Assembly: GCA_964030785.1 (NCBI GenBank) | Contig: OZ034971.1 | Span: forward strand, 42,672,804-42,736,803 | Source: Siderastrea siderea | Taxonomy: Eukaryota; Cnidaria; Anthozoa; Scleractinia; Rhizangiidae | Direction: 5' to 3' | DNA length: 64,000 nt | Shown here: positions 12,433-26,487 of the stretch, in pieces | How positions within the stretch are numbered: position 1 is the stretch's first letter | Layout of the letters: every line of letters begins with the position of its first letter | Program-made: the position numbers and the translations under genes | Notes under the pieces: generated by a model | Told to the model about the DNA's origin: nothing | The model's database searches: none | Seen by the model: only the letters and a program-made list of their open reading frames with translations

Positions 12433-15400
12433 GTACAAAACTTTCGCTTCACTTTCAGTCCAAATGGAAACTCGTTCTCTTTCTCCTTAAGATTATGTCG
12501 AAATCAGGTAGTGCACGAAACTTTCTTTAGGTTGCATGAAAGGACTTGCACTAAAATTAAGCTGCAAGTAAGGATGAGATCGATACCGGAAGTACAAAAC
12601 TTGCACATATTTAAGACAAGTTTATGCATAGCTTTTTGAAATACATGTTAGCTTATGGAAGAATGCATAAGTACTTATGTCTGAGCCAAAACGCGGATAC
12701 ATTTCATGCTTATGTTCTATTAGAGCAAGTTCGACAATTTGCTTTTCTGTTTCACTCAGTGTTTGAAAAGGTCATGCTAACTGCAAAATAACTGCAAAAT
12801 AATGCATAATGATAATGACAAATCGGAGCGATTTCAGAATACCCGGCCACATTCGAGTGCCACAACTCTAATGCTCCCGTGGTCCTGCAGTCGTTGAGTA
12901 AAAATGCAAATTTATGCTATGCCCGCAGTCCTGCAGTCCCGTAGTCGATGAATAACTAAGATTAAGGTAGTTGAACGATTGCTACCGCAGTCCTGCAGTC
13001 CTGCAGTCCCGTAGTGGATGAATAATTACGTTTAAGCTAGTTAAATGATTGCTACCGCAGTCCTGCGGTCCCGTAGTCGATGAATAACTAAGATTAAGGT
13101 AGTTAAACGATTGCTACCTTAGTCCTGCAGTCCCGTAGTGGATGAATAATTAAGTTTAAGCTTGTTAAACGATTGCTACCGCAGTCCTGCAGTCCCGTAG
13201 TGGATGAATAATTAAGTCTAAGCTAGTTAAACGATTGCTACCGCAGTCCTGCAGTCCCGTAGTGGATGAATAATTAAGTCTAAGCTAGTTGAACGATTGC
13301 TCCCGCAGTCCTGCGGTCCCGTAGTCGATTAATAACTAAGATTAAGGTAGTTAAACGATTGCTTCCGCAGCCCTGCAGTCCTGTAGTGGATGAATAATTA
13401 AGTTTAATCTAGTTGAACGATTGCTCCCGCAGTCCTGCGGTCCCGTAGTTGATGAATAACTAAGATTAAGGTAGTTAAACGAGTGCAAATATGCCTTTTT
13501 GTTGCCAATTTATCTGGAGTGGAACTATAATCGGCGTGTTGCGATTTTCATTCCAGCCTTATGTAGAGTGAAGTTGTAATCAATGTGGCGATTTTCATTT
13601 CCGCCTAACATTTAAAGAACGAAGCATATATGCATTTGTCATTTCCTATTGGCAGTGATCAACTTGAATATAGGGCCTGGCGCACGCTACTGGTGTACAC
13701 GGCTAAAAATCACACTTTATTTGGCTCTTTTGAAATTATTACAAATCAGATCAAGGAGATATTTGGTAAAGAGTTAAAGTTAAAGAATTTCTTTCCATTG
13801 AATAGTTTTGTTCCTGGCTATAAGATCCACTAAAAGAGACAATTTTAAAAATGTCGACTAAAATGGGGCCATTTTGAATACTTCGCATAACATTTCGAGT
13901 CTAACCATGCACAATTTAGGATTCCTCCTTTTTGATGAAAGGTATCCTACTTATATTTTTCAACAAAAGTTATTGGTTTATGAGTAACCAGTATCTTAAA
14001 AATTATAGCAAATAATCGAGAAATAAGGACGTTAGAGGGAATCATAGCAGGATGTACCATTTTGCATCCACTCAGAAGCAGCCTGAACAAGAATTTAAAA
14101 GAGCGTTTTAATGTAAGTTTCGTTTGTTATGGAAAGGAAGACAAATGACTTTCGAAATTCTCAAAAGTTTAGCTTTCTATCTAGGGTAATTCTTACAAAT
14201 TGGGAAAATCCACTTCTAAACTACGACCAAATTTACAAGGTTAGACAGCGTTTTTATAACACGAAAGTTCTTCGGGTCATGCGCTTGATCGAAATACAGA
14301 TTCTGAAGCGTGCCTTGGCACAAACAGTTCGTGCATAAAATGTACCTGGGTTGTGCATAAAGTGTGCGTTACAATTTTTTATGTGTGCCTAAGTTGTGCC
14401 TAAACTGTGCCTAGATTGTGCCTAAAATGTGCCTGAGTTGTGCCTAAACTGTGCCTTCGCTGTGCCTAAACTGCGCGAAAACAGTGCCTAGCTTGTCCGC
14501 CAAAATCGTGCGTAGTAATCGCACGCCAAAGTTGTTTGTTAGAGCGCCAAAATTATTTTATAATTTATCTGTGTGAGGTCTGTACACTCTTCCTTATTCG
14601 ATGGCATGAATTTTAAACATCCTATTAAATTTTTTCTTTGAGCAGCTTCTGATGCATTAAAATTATTTTATAGCAAAACAAAAAGACTTACGAGATTAAT
14701 TGTCATACCCGGGTCGTTAGATATGTCGGTGTTTTAAAAATTAAGTTCGCTTCTGGACCTGATGAAAGTTAGTCATCTTCCCAGGTACATGTACAATTAC
14801 ATTATTGCGATAAGACGTGAAATTTTAGGATAACCTGGAATTTGCTGTCGCGAATAAGACGTTCCGTGCGCATTTCAAATATTATAATTTTGTACAGCAC
14901 TCTGTACAGTGTTTACAATTGCACGCCCGCACGCGGCGGCCTTTTGGTGAGAAGAAATTATATGACCAACATTTTAGATGCCTTCAGCTAGAAGAATTTC
15001 AAGTTCATCTTCCACATCCAATGAAATAACAAATCACAATATAGCTAGGTGGTTTGACGATCTTTATTTATAGTTTTCGTGAGAGTCGATGCAACGATCT
15101 TGAATGCACTAATGTGTTTACAGATCGGGCATGAGATAAGAGCGCTGACAATTCCAGATTACGCACAAAGGAATCTTTGACAAACCGCAGATATCCTAGA
15201 TTTGTATTTGAAATGTCTGGTCCTCATTTGATTGCAAAATTTCCTTGCTGCATTGTTACAGAAAGAGCATCGCATTATTTTTCCAAACATTTTAGGGAGC
15301 TGTAAAAAGATACCAAGGACACAGCAAAAGTCACGGTGAAAGAAGCGGACGAGTATTCAGACACAGTCAGACGACAAAACAGCATAAACATCCGTTCCCT

Positions 15401-18400
15401 TGTATCTTTCTTCTTCTTGAAGTCCTTTAACATTATTCTTGATTAAAATATCGAGTGATCGAGCAATAGAGGAGCGGCTCGCACTATACGGTTGCCCGGT
15501 TCAGTCACGCTGTTTCTTGACTGAAAGTTCTCGATGTTGACTTGCGCTTTTTCGGCATCTTTGCCAAAGAAAACGGGCCAAGATTTATGCTTACGTTTCC
15601 AGGAAGGCAAGACAATAAATAAAAGCAAACTCTGCGAACTTGTTACGAAAATCAAAATGACTTTTCAAAGAGAAAAACGTGTTACAAGATGCGCGTGTTT
15701 TTATTTCATTCAAAATCAACTGCTATTGAATGAGAAGGTACTTGGTTTTGAGAAAATAAGCTAAACTTCTTCCACAAAATATAAAGTGACCAATCGATGT
15801 AGGGTACGTGACTTCAGGAATACATGTACACTTGCACTGAATCCAGGCGAAAAGAAGACGCTAACTGACCTTAATTCTCCATCAAAATCTGTAAAGTATG
15901 GAGCACTACGATTCTAATCTGTTGATTTGACGTGGCAAAATGTGCCCCAGACGTGCCAAACTGTGCCTAAAATATGCCTCAGCTGTGCCTGAAATGTGCC
16001 TAAGTTGTGCCTAAACTGTGCCTACACTGTGCCTAAGCTTTCTGTAAAACATGCCTTAACTGTGCCTTGAATGTGCCTAAAATGTGCCTAGATTTGTGCC
16101 TAGACGTTTTTTTCTTGTGCCTTGGCATGAAAGCTGTGCCTTTCACTGAAGCCTAAATTAGTGCATAGGCACGGTGTTACGCTCGTGTACACCAGTAGCA
16201 TGCGCCAGGCCATACTGAAGCTGGGGGAACGTGGAAACAAGAAGAAATCCCTTGATACTCCCGACGTGGACCAAGCAAGGTTGAGGCAAATAATCAATCG
16301 CTTTTTTCGAAGTCTTGAATGGTTTATTTGCATGAAGCATGTTGCACACTAATGTGTTAAAGCCTTATTGTACAAACAGTATCTTAAAAGAGCTATAAAA
16401 AGCATTCGAATGATGAAATATGACATTATATTCAATAAAAGACTTTGACAAAATTAATTATATGCTTTGTTTAATGGTCATATAGCAAAAAATCCAATAT
16501 GGAAACACCCATTTAACCGTAAACCACTCCAAGGAGTTTGTGAACGCTGCTGGCCACAGCACAAACAAAATGGAAGGCCACTGGCAACAAGCTAAGGCAA
16601 AGTTGCCCCCGTTTGGTGTTAGAAAACACCAATTTTCATCTTTAGCGGAGTTCATGTGGCGCTATATGAATAGAGACGAGGACTTATTTGAGAAGTTTTT
16701 GGAAGCTGTAAAAAAAATTTATACTCCAAATCACAGTTAGAGGATAGTATTGTTACGGACGATAGCTATACGATGTGTGCAAGTTGTGCAACCTTTTTTT
16801 CGCTTGTTGTAGTTTACAAGTTTTGTTTGAAAGATTGAAGAGCTGTTTCGTTTAATCATTTTCGTTTGATTTTTAATCAATGGTGACGTGATTGCAAAAT
16901 GTAGACTTGAATTGTATCTTAGATGAAAACGATTGTGTACTTTGAAAACGGGGAGACTGATATTGTTAAGCACTTGGAAGGTGGTAGTGGTACTAGTTCT
17001 AGGTCAAAGGGATTATCTGAATAAAGTTTTGAAGCAATGTGTAATTGAGACAGTGCTGTTGTTGATATCAGAAGGTAAATCTCGGCTTCGCCATACACAG
17101 TGTTGTTGTAAGTTAACGGATAAGTTGGAGGAACAAGGAAACGAAGTAATTTCTTGTCACACGATAAAAAGAAACAAGTTTCTTTTGTTTGGCTTTTCAC
17201 GCTAAGAGAGCGAAGACTAAATACATTTCGGTTTGCCGTGAACCACGTAGCAGCTACGCCGAGCCGGAGCGCGATGTTATTTACTAAAGTTCGCGGAACG
17301 CGAAAAGTTACGCGCGATGTTATTCATCCAAGGACGGTTCTCTGAAGGCCAAAAGCACTGTATTTGTCACATAACAGTGAACCAAAAAGTTTTAGGGAAC
17401 GCATTTCTTTCTTTTTGTTTCGCTTCACTACTTTAATGAAATATTTATTCAATTTCATGCACGAAAGCCATGATTACTGATGCGTACATGTAATATTTAT
17501 TTAAGTTGGGACGTGAAAGCATTCAATATGTGATCTTTTGCAGAGTACACTTAAAAAACGAGAAACAAACACATTTCCCTCTTTTAGTTCGCTTTAATCT
17601 TTTTGGCTTCGCTTAAACTTCCTGTTAATTTCGAGGACTGCGAGACTGAAGGACTGCGGTAGCAGCTTTTGAAGACTAATGCTGTATGTAAATTTTGATG
17701 ACTGCAGGACTACGGGAGCAGCTTTTGAATACGAATGCTGTATGTAAATCGATGACTGAAGGACTGCGGTAGCAGGTTTTGAAGACAAATATTCCGTGGC
17801 CGGGTATTCTGAAATCCGCCGACAAATCTAGTAGTTGCTTTGCTACGCATAGAGTGGGGGTTTCCTTGGATTTGGGGAGGGTCAGGAAGGGGCTAGGGGA
17901 TTTCTTAGGCTTGGTAAATGAATTTTTAAAAAACTACAATAGCCTGAGGGAAAACTTTATATCTTCAGTCAGCTTTTTCTTCTCTTTTTTCCCAAACACT
18001 CGTCTAGATTCTGCAATATTTTTTAAAACTTTTGTTGAGAATTTAACATCAGTAAACCCTTTCTTTCAACATTTTAGTTTCATCTTGTGAAATGCTCCTC
18101 ATAAACAATAATACACACTTTTCTTTCACTTTTTTGTGACCCCCAAAAAATATGTTTAACAAATAACTCAAAAGACATTGGTTTTTACTAGTTTTTCTAA
18201 TGAACATTTCTTTGTAGACACTGTGCAGCTAGAGAACCTTGTTTTATGCATGACCAAAAAAATGCCCCTTGTACTGTACATGTATCTCAATAATTCACTG
18301 CAGGCTGTGGGAGGTAGATTTCTGTCATTTTCCTGTGGTTGTAGTCCATGATTTTACATTATAAATGTAAAGTGTTGCAACTTGACCCCCCCCCCCCCCC

Positions 18401-21400
18401 TTCCTTTAATTCTTCGAACTCATTGTTTATAGAAGCCAATCCTTATTTACACCTTGTGTTTCCCAACATATTCCCCTGCTTGGCCTGGGATGTATCCCAG
18501 GGGCAAGCTGATGACATGGACTAGACCTCTTCAAATCCACAAATTTCAAAGTTTGCTTGGTCCTTGCTAATTTGCCACAGGGAATTCAGCTCATATATTA
18601 CTATTCTAACATGTTTCAATGGCTTTCTGCACATTTGTCATGATTCCTTATATTTGAGTTTCCTTTGAACTGTACTTGCCTTTCCATTATATATTTTATG
18701 CTGCCTATTTAGGTTGTTTTAGGTCCTTAAAGTTTGTGCCTCCCTGTAGCTATCATATTTTAATGCTACCTTGTTAATTCCACCTCCCAGTGTTAAAATA
18801 CACACACAACTGAATGTTTTTGGCCTGTTAACAGTTTTACAATGTTTTACCAGACCACATAGCCTTAAGGCATGTTTGAAGTTTGACACATAGACAAGGA
18901 ATCAACAAATAATTGTGGTGGTATAATGAAGCCCCATGAAACAAAACATTGTTCAATCACTTTTCAAATACAAACAGCTAAAATAATAACGAATATGTTT
19001 CAAGACTAATCATGAATAAGCAAAGTGAGATGAGCACAGTACGGCCTTTGTTTGGTTCACACATGACAAAACAAATCGAAATTCTCAAACCACAGCAAAG
19101 CATGAAAGAGTGAAGGTTCTACTCACGATTCTGGCGAATACAGTTTCTCCATCTTCCTAGTTGCATTCCCAACTCTGTAGTAGATACTTATGCGAATTGA
19201 TTTGCTGACCATCCGCTAGAATATTTCTCACAGAACAATGTTTATAACATGACAATGTCAATACGTGCTACAGTTCTGGCAAAGTCCCTGTGTAAACTGT
19301 TATGGAAACAACACAGATATCAGAATAGTTCATTTTTCTCGATGAGCAGCTTGCAATTCTTGTTTTCTACAATGTTATCCCGCTTTTATCAGTCTGCAAT
19401 AGCTTGTTTCTCGTGAAGAGACGTATCCAGTTCGCAGGTTGTCAAAGATTAAACTTTCTTTTCCTTGCAATGCATTCTGGGAAATTTGTAACGGCTTTGT
19501 GCGGGAAAGATATACGGTCTAGCCAAAGCAATACAAAATATAAGTCTCCAGCAAGGGAAAAATCTCCGCCAAAAACTTTGTCTGCCGTTGCTTTTAATGC
19601 CGAAACTCACAGAATTGTACCTTGTTACCTGCTGGAGACTCTTCACGATGTACAAAGCTGGGCTTTCTGTTATGCCCTAAGCTCGGTTCTTTGAGACTTA
19701 AAGTGCCCAATTGAGCCTTCCTGGGTTTCATGATGCCCCAGGCACTTTGCAAACCATGGAAACAAAATTTCCTGCTAGAAATTTGGCTCTTGCATTGCAA
19801 TTCTACTTCGCTTTTTGCAGGAGCTCCAATCAAACGTCCGTACTAATATCGAATCATTCGAAAGAAGGACGATGGAACCCAGTCTCCTCACTTTCAAACA
19901 CTGGTCCCAGTACAACGCAGACATCTAAAACGGAAGTAATAAAAACTCAATCCTGTAGGATCTTAACCAGGATCCTGATTAGATCCTATATAAGATCCTG
20001 TTAGGATCCTATAGGATCCTAAGCAGGATCCTATAGGATCCTACAGGATCCTACAGGATCCTAAACAAGATCCTACAGGATCCTAAACAGGATCCTGGAC
20101 AATCTTAAGCAGGATCCTGAAAGACTTAATTACAGGATCCTGAGTAGGATCCTAAACAACATGGTGCCATTTAGGATCCTGGGTAGGATCCTGTGTGAAC
20201 TTACAGGATCCTATAGGATCCTAGAAAATCCTGTAGGATCCTGTATAGGATTTCTACCAAGGATACACTGGAACCACATTGTGAAGTTGTTATTATTCTT
20301 GCTGGAAACTGTTCTAAAACAAAACAACCTCAGAACCATGGTGTAGTTCACTCAGTCTTTCGCACATCCATCGCGAGTGTACTGCATGTACTTGAATTGA
20401 TAACCACACAACCTCCGGCTTTTGTTGCTAAGTTAGGCAAGATAGCAGGTGTCTTGCAACTGTGTTGTAATTTACGTTCGTCTCTTTCAAGTAAATTGGG
20501 ATTTAAAGGGGCACAGTCACGAGGATTTCGCAGATTTTTTGTCAAAACTGTGCTAAAATTATCGGTAGCTAACTTTATCCATGCCCAACATTGTGTTTGA
20601 ACATTTAAAGGGACATATTAACTTAATTTCGTTAAGAGAAAACAAACCATGACCATTTAATATCAATTTCACGTCAACACGCTGAAAGAATTTGAAAAGT
20701 TTAGCCTAATTTTTTCAAGTTACAATCCATTTCCATCCGTGCCATCCGTAGCAACAGACGACAGAAAATAGTTTCAGTGAAGTAATATAGTCTTTGGTAA
20801 CAAACCTAGACCATTATTAGTGGGCGTTCATGGATGTGAGGACATATTTTTAATTTTGAAAGTGAACTAAAATAGCGTGACTGCGTCCCTTTAAGTTGGC
20901 ACAAAACGCCTCTAAAAGTATCCTTAAAGTTACAAGGTTTGTTAAAATTCAAACATTTCAAAAGCTTAGCTACGAATTTCAGACCTGTTTTACGTAACTC
21001 CCGTAAACGCTACGTAACATTTGTCACTCGATCGTTGAGATAGATATAATTTTGTTCCTTCGAGTTGTTTTACAACAATGAGCTCAAAGCTTGCAGCAAA
21101 TACAGTCTTAAGCTCTACTGCCAGGGTCTAGATGATATGGGTGAAGAAAGCCCAGAAAGACATTGGTAAGGAACCTGGGCAACTGAAATGTGCCGTGGGC
21201 TAGTAGATTTTTGATGCTCACTTGCCTGGTGGCTAGTGACTCAACTTAACAGATGTCGAACCCTGAGGCACTTCAAAAAATTTTTAACTTAAGCCTCCTT
21301 AGAAAAGGTTTAGGGGTGAAAAAAGGTTGAATTATTATTTGTTACAGTCAAACTTCTGATACCGGACATCCCCTTTGCAAAAATTTACAACCTTCCAAAC

Positions 21401-22545
21401 AAGTGAGCACATTCTTATAAATAGCAGACACTCATGCAAATATGGGTCCTTAGAGTGTCCACTTAAGGCCATAGGCTTGTGGGGTCGTGTATATCAAATG
21501 AATAATTAGAAAGAAATTATAAACTGAAAAAAAAACAACTAAGAACCCTAACTGGCCAGAGGCAGGCCAGTTGGCTATCTACAAACACAGCTGAGGAGAC
21601 AAACTCAGGAAGGAAGGTTCAACATTGTTTTGAAATCTCCATACCATAAAATGATATTTCCCAGGGGTTATCCACTGTGCTTTTCATAAGTTCTCAGATA
21701 CGCCTTTGGGAGTGAACCTTAAGTTATGATGTTAAGAGCATCATTTGTATTCTTGCTCTTCACTGTGATATTATTTGTATTTAGATGTGCTGTACAAGTA
21801 CATCACAATACCAGAAAGTGCTGAAACAAAAACCTGAGAACATACAATCACAAGTTCTTGTCCCCAGTGCTGCATTCAATTCCCTTCTAGTCTAATGTTG
21901 CATTGAGCACCCAGCCTCCTTTGAATGCCTATTTTTGGGGGGCACTTTTCTGTTTTGCTGGGGTATTACAGTGAGTAACATAGACATTTGTGTCTATGTT
22001 ACTCACTATGTTATGAAAACAAGAATTGCAAGCTGCTCATCGAGAAAAGTGAACTATTCTGATATCTGTGTTGTTTCCATAACAGTTTACACAGGGACTT
22101 TGCCAGAATTGTAGCACGTATTGACGTTGTCATGTTATAAACATTGTTCTGTGAGAAATATTCTAGCGGACGGTCAGCAAATCAATTCGCATAAGTATCT
22201 ACTACAGAGTTGGGAATGCAACTAGGAAGATAGACAAACTGTATTCGCCAGAATCGTGAGTAGAACCTTCACATATCTCTTTCATGCTTTGCTGTGGTTT
22301 GAGAATTTCGATTTGTTTTGTCACGTGCGAACCAAACAAAGGCTGTACTGTGCTCATCTCACTTTGCTTATTCACGATTAATCTTGAAACATATTCGAGA
22401 TATCTCTACTCTGTTTACATTCTAACATGTCAGCGCAGTGTAGCACGAAAAGATTTTACCTCATTTTCCCTTCTTTCACACGTTTTAATTTCTGCTATAC
22501 ATTCGATTGTGTAAGAAATTCATGCATTAGACTTTTAAAACAGAG

Positions 22546-22590
<45 letters not shown>

Positions 22591-23670
22591 AGCTAAAACA
22601 CGGAACATGTTTACGTGTGGTTCCTCTTCCTGCAAAATGCCTCTGTTGACGTTTATATTTCAGCGAGCAATATTAAATGCGAATCAACTTGTTTTTAAGA
22701 TCTACATTCCTTCCTATCATAGATTACTTTCTTTTTTTCTAATTTATAGGTATTGCTATCAAGAGGCCTACCTGAAACACTTTTTGTTGTTAACTGTTAT
22801 AATTAACTACCGGTATTTCCTAAATGAAGCAAGCATTGTAAGGCTTTTTGCTAATATAAGCAATCATTACCATGAAATTTCTTTATGTTTACTCCTTGTT
22901 TGTACTCTCGCTGTCACAAATTATTTTATTATAGTTGTCCAAGAAACTTTGAACCCTAAGTCATCTGTATCTTTAAGCAAACCTTAACCCTAAACAAACT
23001 TAATAACCCTAAGCACACCATAACCCTACGAGAAATTTAACCCTAAGCACACCGTAACGCTAGGTCAAATTTAACCCTAAGCACACCATAACCCTAGGAA
23101 AAATTTAACCCCAAGCACACCATAACCCTAGGAAAAATTTAACCCTAAGCACACCATAACCCTAAGAAAAATTTAACCCTAAGCACACACCGTAACCCTA
23201 GGAAAAATTTAACCCTAAGCGCACCGTAACCCGAGGTCAAATTTAACCCTAAGCACACCGTAACGTTAGGAATAATTTAACCCTAAGCGCACCATAACCC
23301 TAGGTCAAATTTAACCCTAAGCACACCATAACCCTAGGAAAAATTTAACCCTAAGCACACCATAACCCTAGGAAAAATTTAACCCTAAGCGCACCATAAC
23401 CCCTAGCTCAATTTTAACCCTTAACACACCGTAACCCTAGCTCGAATTTAACCCTAAGCACACCGTAACCCTAGCTCAAATTTGACCTTTAGTGCACCTT
23501 AACCCTAGCTCAAATTTAATCCTAATTAAGCTTGCCATTAAATGTGAATGTTAACCCCAAGGTCAGTCTTAACTGTGAGTTATTTGGTGATAAAGGGATT
23601 TTTTTCCTTAAAAAGTGTTTTTCATAGCTCTGTTTAACTAGGTAGATCAGTTTATCATTCAAATATACAA

Positions 23671-23701
<31 letters not shown>

Positions 23702-26441
23702 CCCTGGTAGAAATCCTATACAGGATCCTACAGGGTTTTCTAGGATCCTATAGGATCCTGTAAGTTCACACAGGATCCTACCCAGGATCCTAAATGGCAC
23801 CATGTTGTTTAGGATCCTACTCAGGATCCTGTAGAGTCTTTCAGGATCCTGCTTAAGATTGTCCAGGATCCTGTTTAGGATCCTGTAGGATCTTGTTTAG
23901 GATCCTGTAGGGTCCTATAGGATCCTGCTTAGGATCCTGTAGGATCCTATAGGATCTTAAACAGGATCCTATAGGATCCTAACAGGATCCTATAGGATCC
24001 TACAGGATCCAACAGGATCTTATATAGGATCTTATCAGGATCCTGGTTAAGATCCTACAGGATCCTGTTAGGATCCTATTAGGATCTTATTAGGATCCTG
24101 GGCAGAATTTTTACCAGGGATATTGAAAAAAAAATCCGCAAGATTCTTCTGGCCCATGGACTACTGAACGCACAATATTTACTGGTCCCGCCTGATTTTT
24201 ACTCGCCTCCGGTGACCAGGCGAGTAGAGATGTCGAACTCTGGGGCCTTGTATTGTTTTGTAGTGTTAGGTTAGGTTAAATAATTATTTGTGAGTAGGCA
24301 TTCTTGTACTTGTAATTAGGCTGATGTGTTGAAAGCCCTTTTTAAAACTAGGAATGATGGTGCTTACTCTTTGCTCATATCTCTTTTCACTCCAGAGATA
24401 TTTAAGTTTTTGTATTATGCGAATTAGATTTAGACTCCTGATGTCATATTGAGGACACAGCTTGGAATCAAATCACAAAATGGAGAATATCTTTGCAAAT
24501 GTTTGTGCAAACTCACCGATCAAAAACTTTGCATGAGTATTGTACTGAGAAAAAGACACAGAATGATACAGGGAACACTCTCACTTTCAGCCCTTTTTGA
24601 CTTTGAAAAGTAAATTGCTATTTCTGACTCCATTACTCAATGAAAGTAAACTGTGTTATGTGACTCATAAACAATCTTGCCTTATTTTTCATATGGGGAG
24701 AAGGAACTGATGACAATGATGATGATGATGATGACTCATAAACAATGCCTACCTGTACAAGTACATGGGATATGGACATGGGTCTCCTGAGCCATGCACA
24801 AGGGATGATGATAATTCTACATGTTTAAACTTTTTAACTCAGGAAAATGTTTTCAATCAGAATTTTCCTGAGTAAAAAAGTTTAAACCTGTAGAATTATT
24901 GAATGTACCAGGAAAAATGAATTTACAACAGGGTTAGGGATGATGATGTTTGCCAAAGAACAAAAGAGGGATACTTCATTCCAATCCTCTAACAGAGAGA
25001 TCTGGAGTTGAGAATGTGCCATGACAACAACACAATATACATTGTCATGTCTCAAAGTTTCAGCTGCTTTAAACTAATATTTCCAGAGATATTCTCTGTC
25101 TTTAATTCGTGAATGCAATGTACAAGTTATTACTGTCATGTGCGATTTGGACTCGCTCGCTCGACCATGTAAACTTCATATTTCATACAATTCATACGAT
25201 TGTATGCATTACGTTGTACAACTTACTTGTTTTTACACCACTGGACGATTCTACACATTTACGATGCTAGTATAGGCCAACTGTCAGTTTTGTTTTATAT
25301 CACTGTACGTTTCTACGCATCTACATCTCTATGACTCACTTTCCTTTTACACCACTGTATGATTCTGCACATCTACAATGCTACTATACGCCGACTGTCA
25401 GTTTTGTTTTATACCACTGTACGTTTCTACGCATCTACGTTTCTGTGACTCACTTTGCTTTTACACAACTGGACTGGCCACAGTATGATATCACAGTTCT
25501 TCAAATTTCCATATTATAAAAGCTTGAATAACTCTAGAGTGAAAAGAGATGAGTGTAAAGTAAGCACCCTCTTTTTGCATTTTGAAAGGGCCTTCAAATA
25601 AGCTTGATTTGTTTTTTGCTTCTTAGGCACTTTAAGACAGTTCAAAACAGCTTGTTTTCCCACCCATGACTTCAGACAGTGACTTTATTTCAGTCCTTGT
25701 TTATCTTACAGATTTACTGGTATAAAAAGTGAAGGTACCTCAGGTCGTACATATGATTGGAATCCTTGTACGCCATTTAGTACTGACACTCCGGGGTCTG
25801 AGTGCAAAGATGTGATGGTGAGTGTAACTGGAATACTGTGTAAGTGTAAATGGAATATTGTTGTGAATCAGAATTACTTCACAGCGTAGTATAGTCAAAT
25901 AGCCTGCATGGCATGTACAGAAAGGGCAGAAGGAAGGAGGGATGTGAGTGAGTGTCAACTGTGCTCGATCCCTCCCTATTCCTCTCCTCTTTCTGTGACC
26001 ATAATGTGGACCAATGACCAAGTGAAACCTGGAGAACACTGTTTTGTTGAGATGTAATGGCTGTTCTCTTCTGTGTTATTCTAGGGGGAGCAGGGTGGTG
26101 CAGTGGTGAGAACACTCACCTCCTACCATTGTGGCCCAGGTTCAGTCCCTGAACTCGGCATCATGTGGGTTGACTTTGTTGTTGGTTCTCTTCCTTGCTC
26201 CGAGAGGTTTTTCTCTGGGTACTCCAGTTTTCACCTCTCCTCAACAATCAACAATGTCAAATTCCAATTGAACCCGGATACAGTGGACAAAGAGCCACCT
26301 CATTTCAGGATGTACCACTGCCAATTCCTATTTATTTTTTTCATCATCGTCATTAGTAGTGTAGTGTTGTTAGTGTTGTAGTGTTGTATTTTTTTCATGT
26401 AAAACACCTTTGAACATTAGGATATTGGTGCTCTACAAATA

Positions 26442-26487
<46 letters not shown>

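Larger units (their letters stand above)
13674..16211. mobile_element. Inverted-repeat element nested in the Merlin-like transposon
   Basis: About 28-bp inverted ends, GGCCTGGCGCAYGCTACTGG followed by TGTACACG, face each other over 2.5 kb. Two arrays of a TGTGCCTAA-type motif lie near its ends (14336-14500 and 15943-16145). No transposase is recognisable and no clear target duplication is visible, so superfamily is unknown. Confidence 0.55.
12825..17820. mobile_element. Merlin-like (IS1595-type) DNA transposon, decayed, 4996 bp
   Basis: Terminal inverted repeats begin with GG and share GATTTCAGAATACCCGGCC (left 12830-12850, right mirror ending 17820). Perfect 8-bp GACAAATC duplications flank them. 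GG termini and 8-9-bp duplications are typical of the Merlin superfamily, and a transposase relic of that type lies at 16498-16740. Subterminal arrays carrying GACTGCAGGACT-type motifs occur at both ends (12880-13486 and 17632-17795). Another inverted-repeat element (13674-16211) sits inside. The whole unit lies in intron 1 of the receptor gene. Confidence 0.8.

Noticed and set aside
12880..13486. A CRISPR-like array
   Set aside because: Units are contiguous ~62-bp tandem repeats without unique spacers, and the DNA is clearly eukaryotic.
20161..20346. Conserved peptide shared with 23522-23803
   Set aside because: The near-identical reading frames come from inverted copies of the AGGATCCT array, not from selection on protein.
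22427..22987. A 186-codon gene
   Set aside because: The frame crosses a GA microsatellite and ends in satellite; no domain or splice support.
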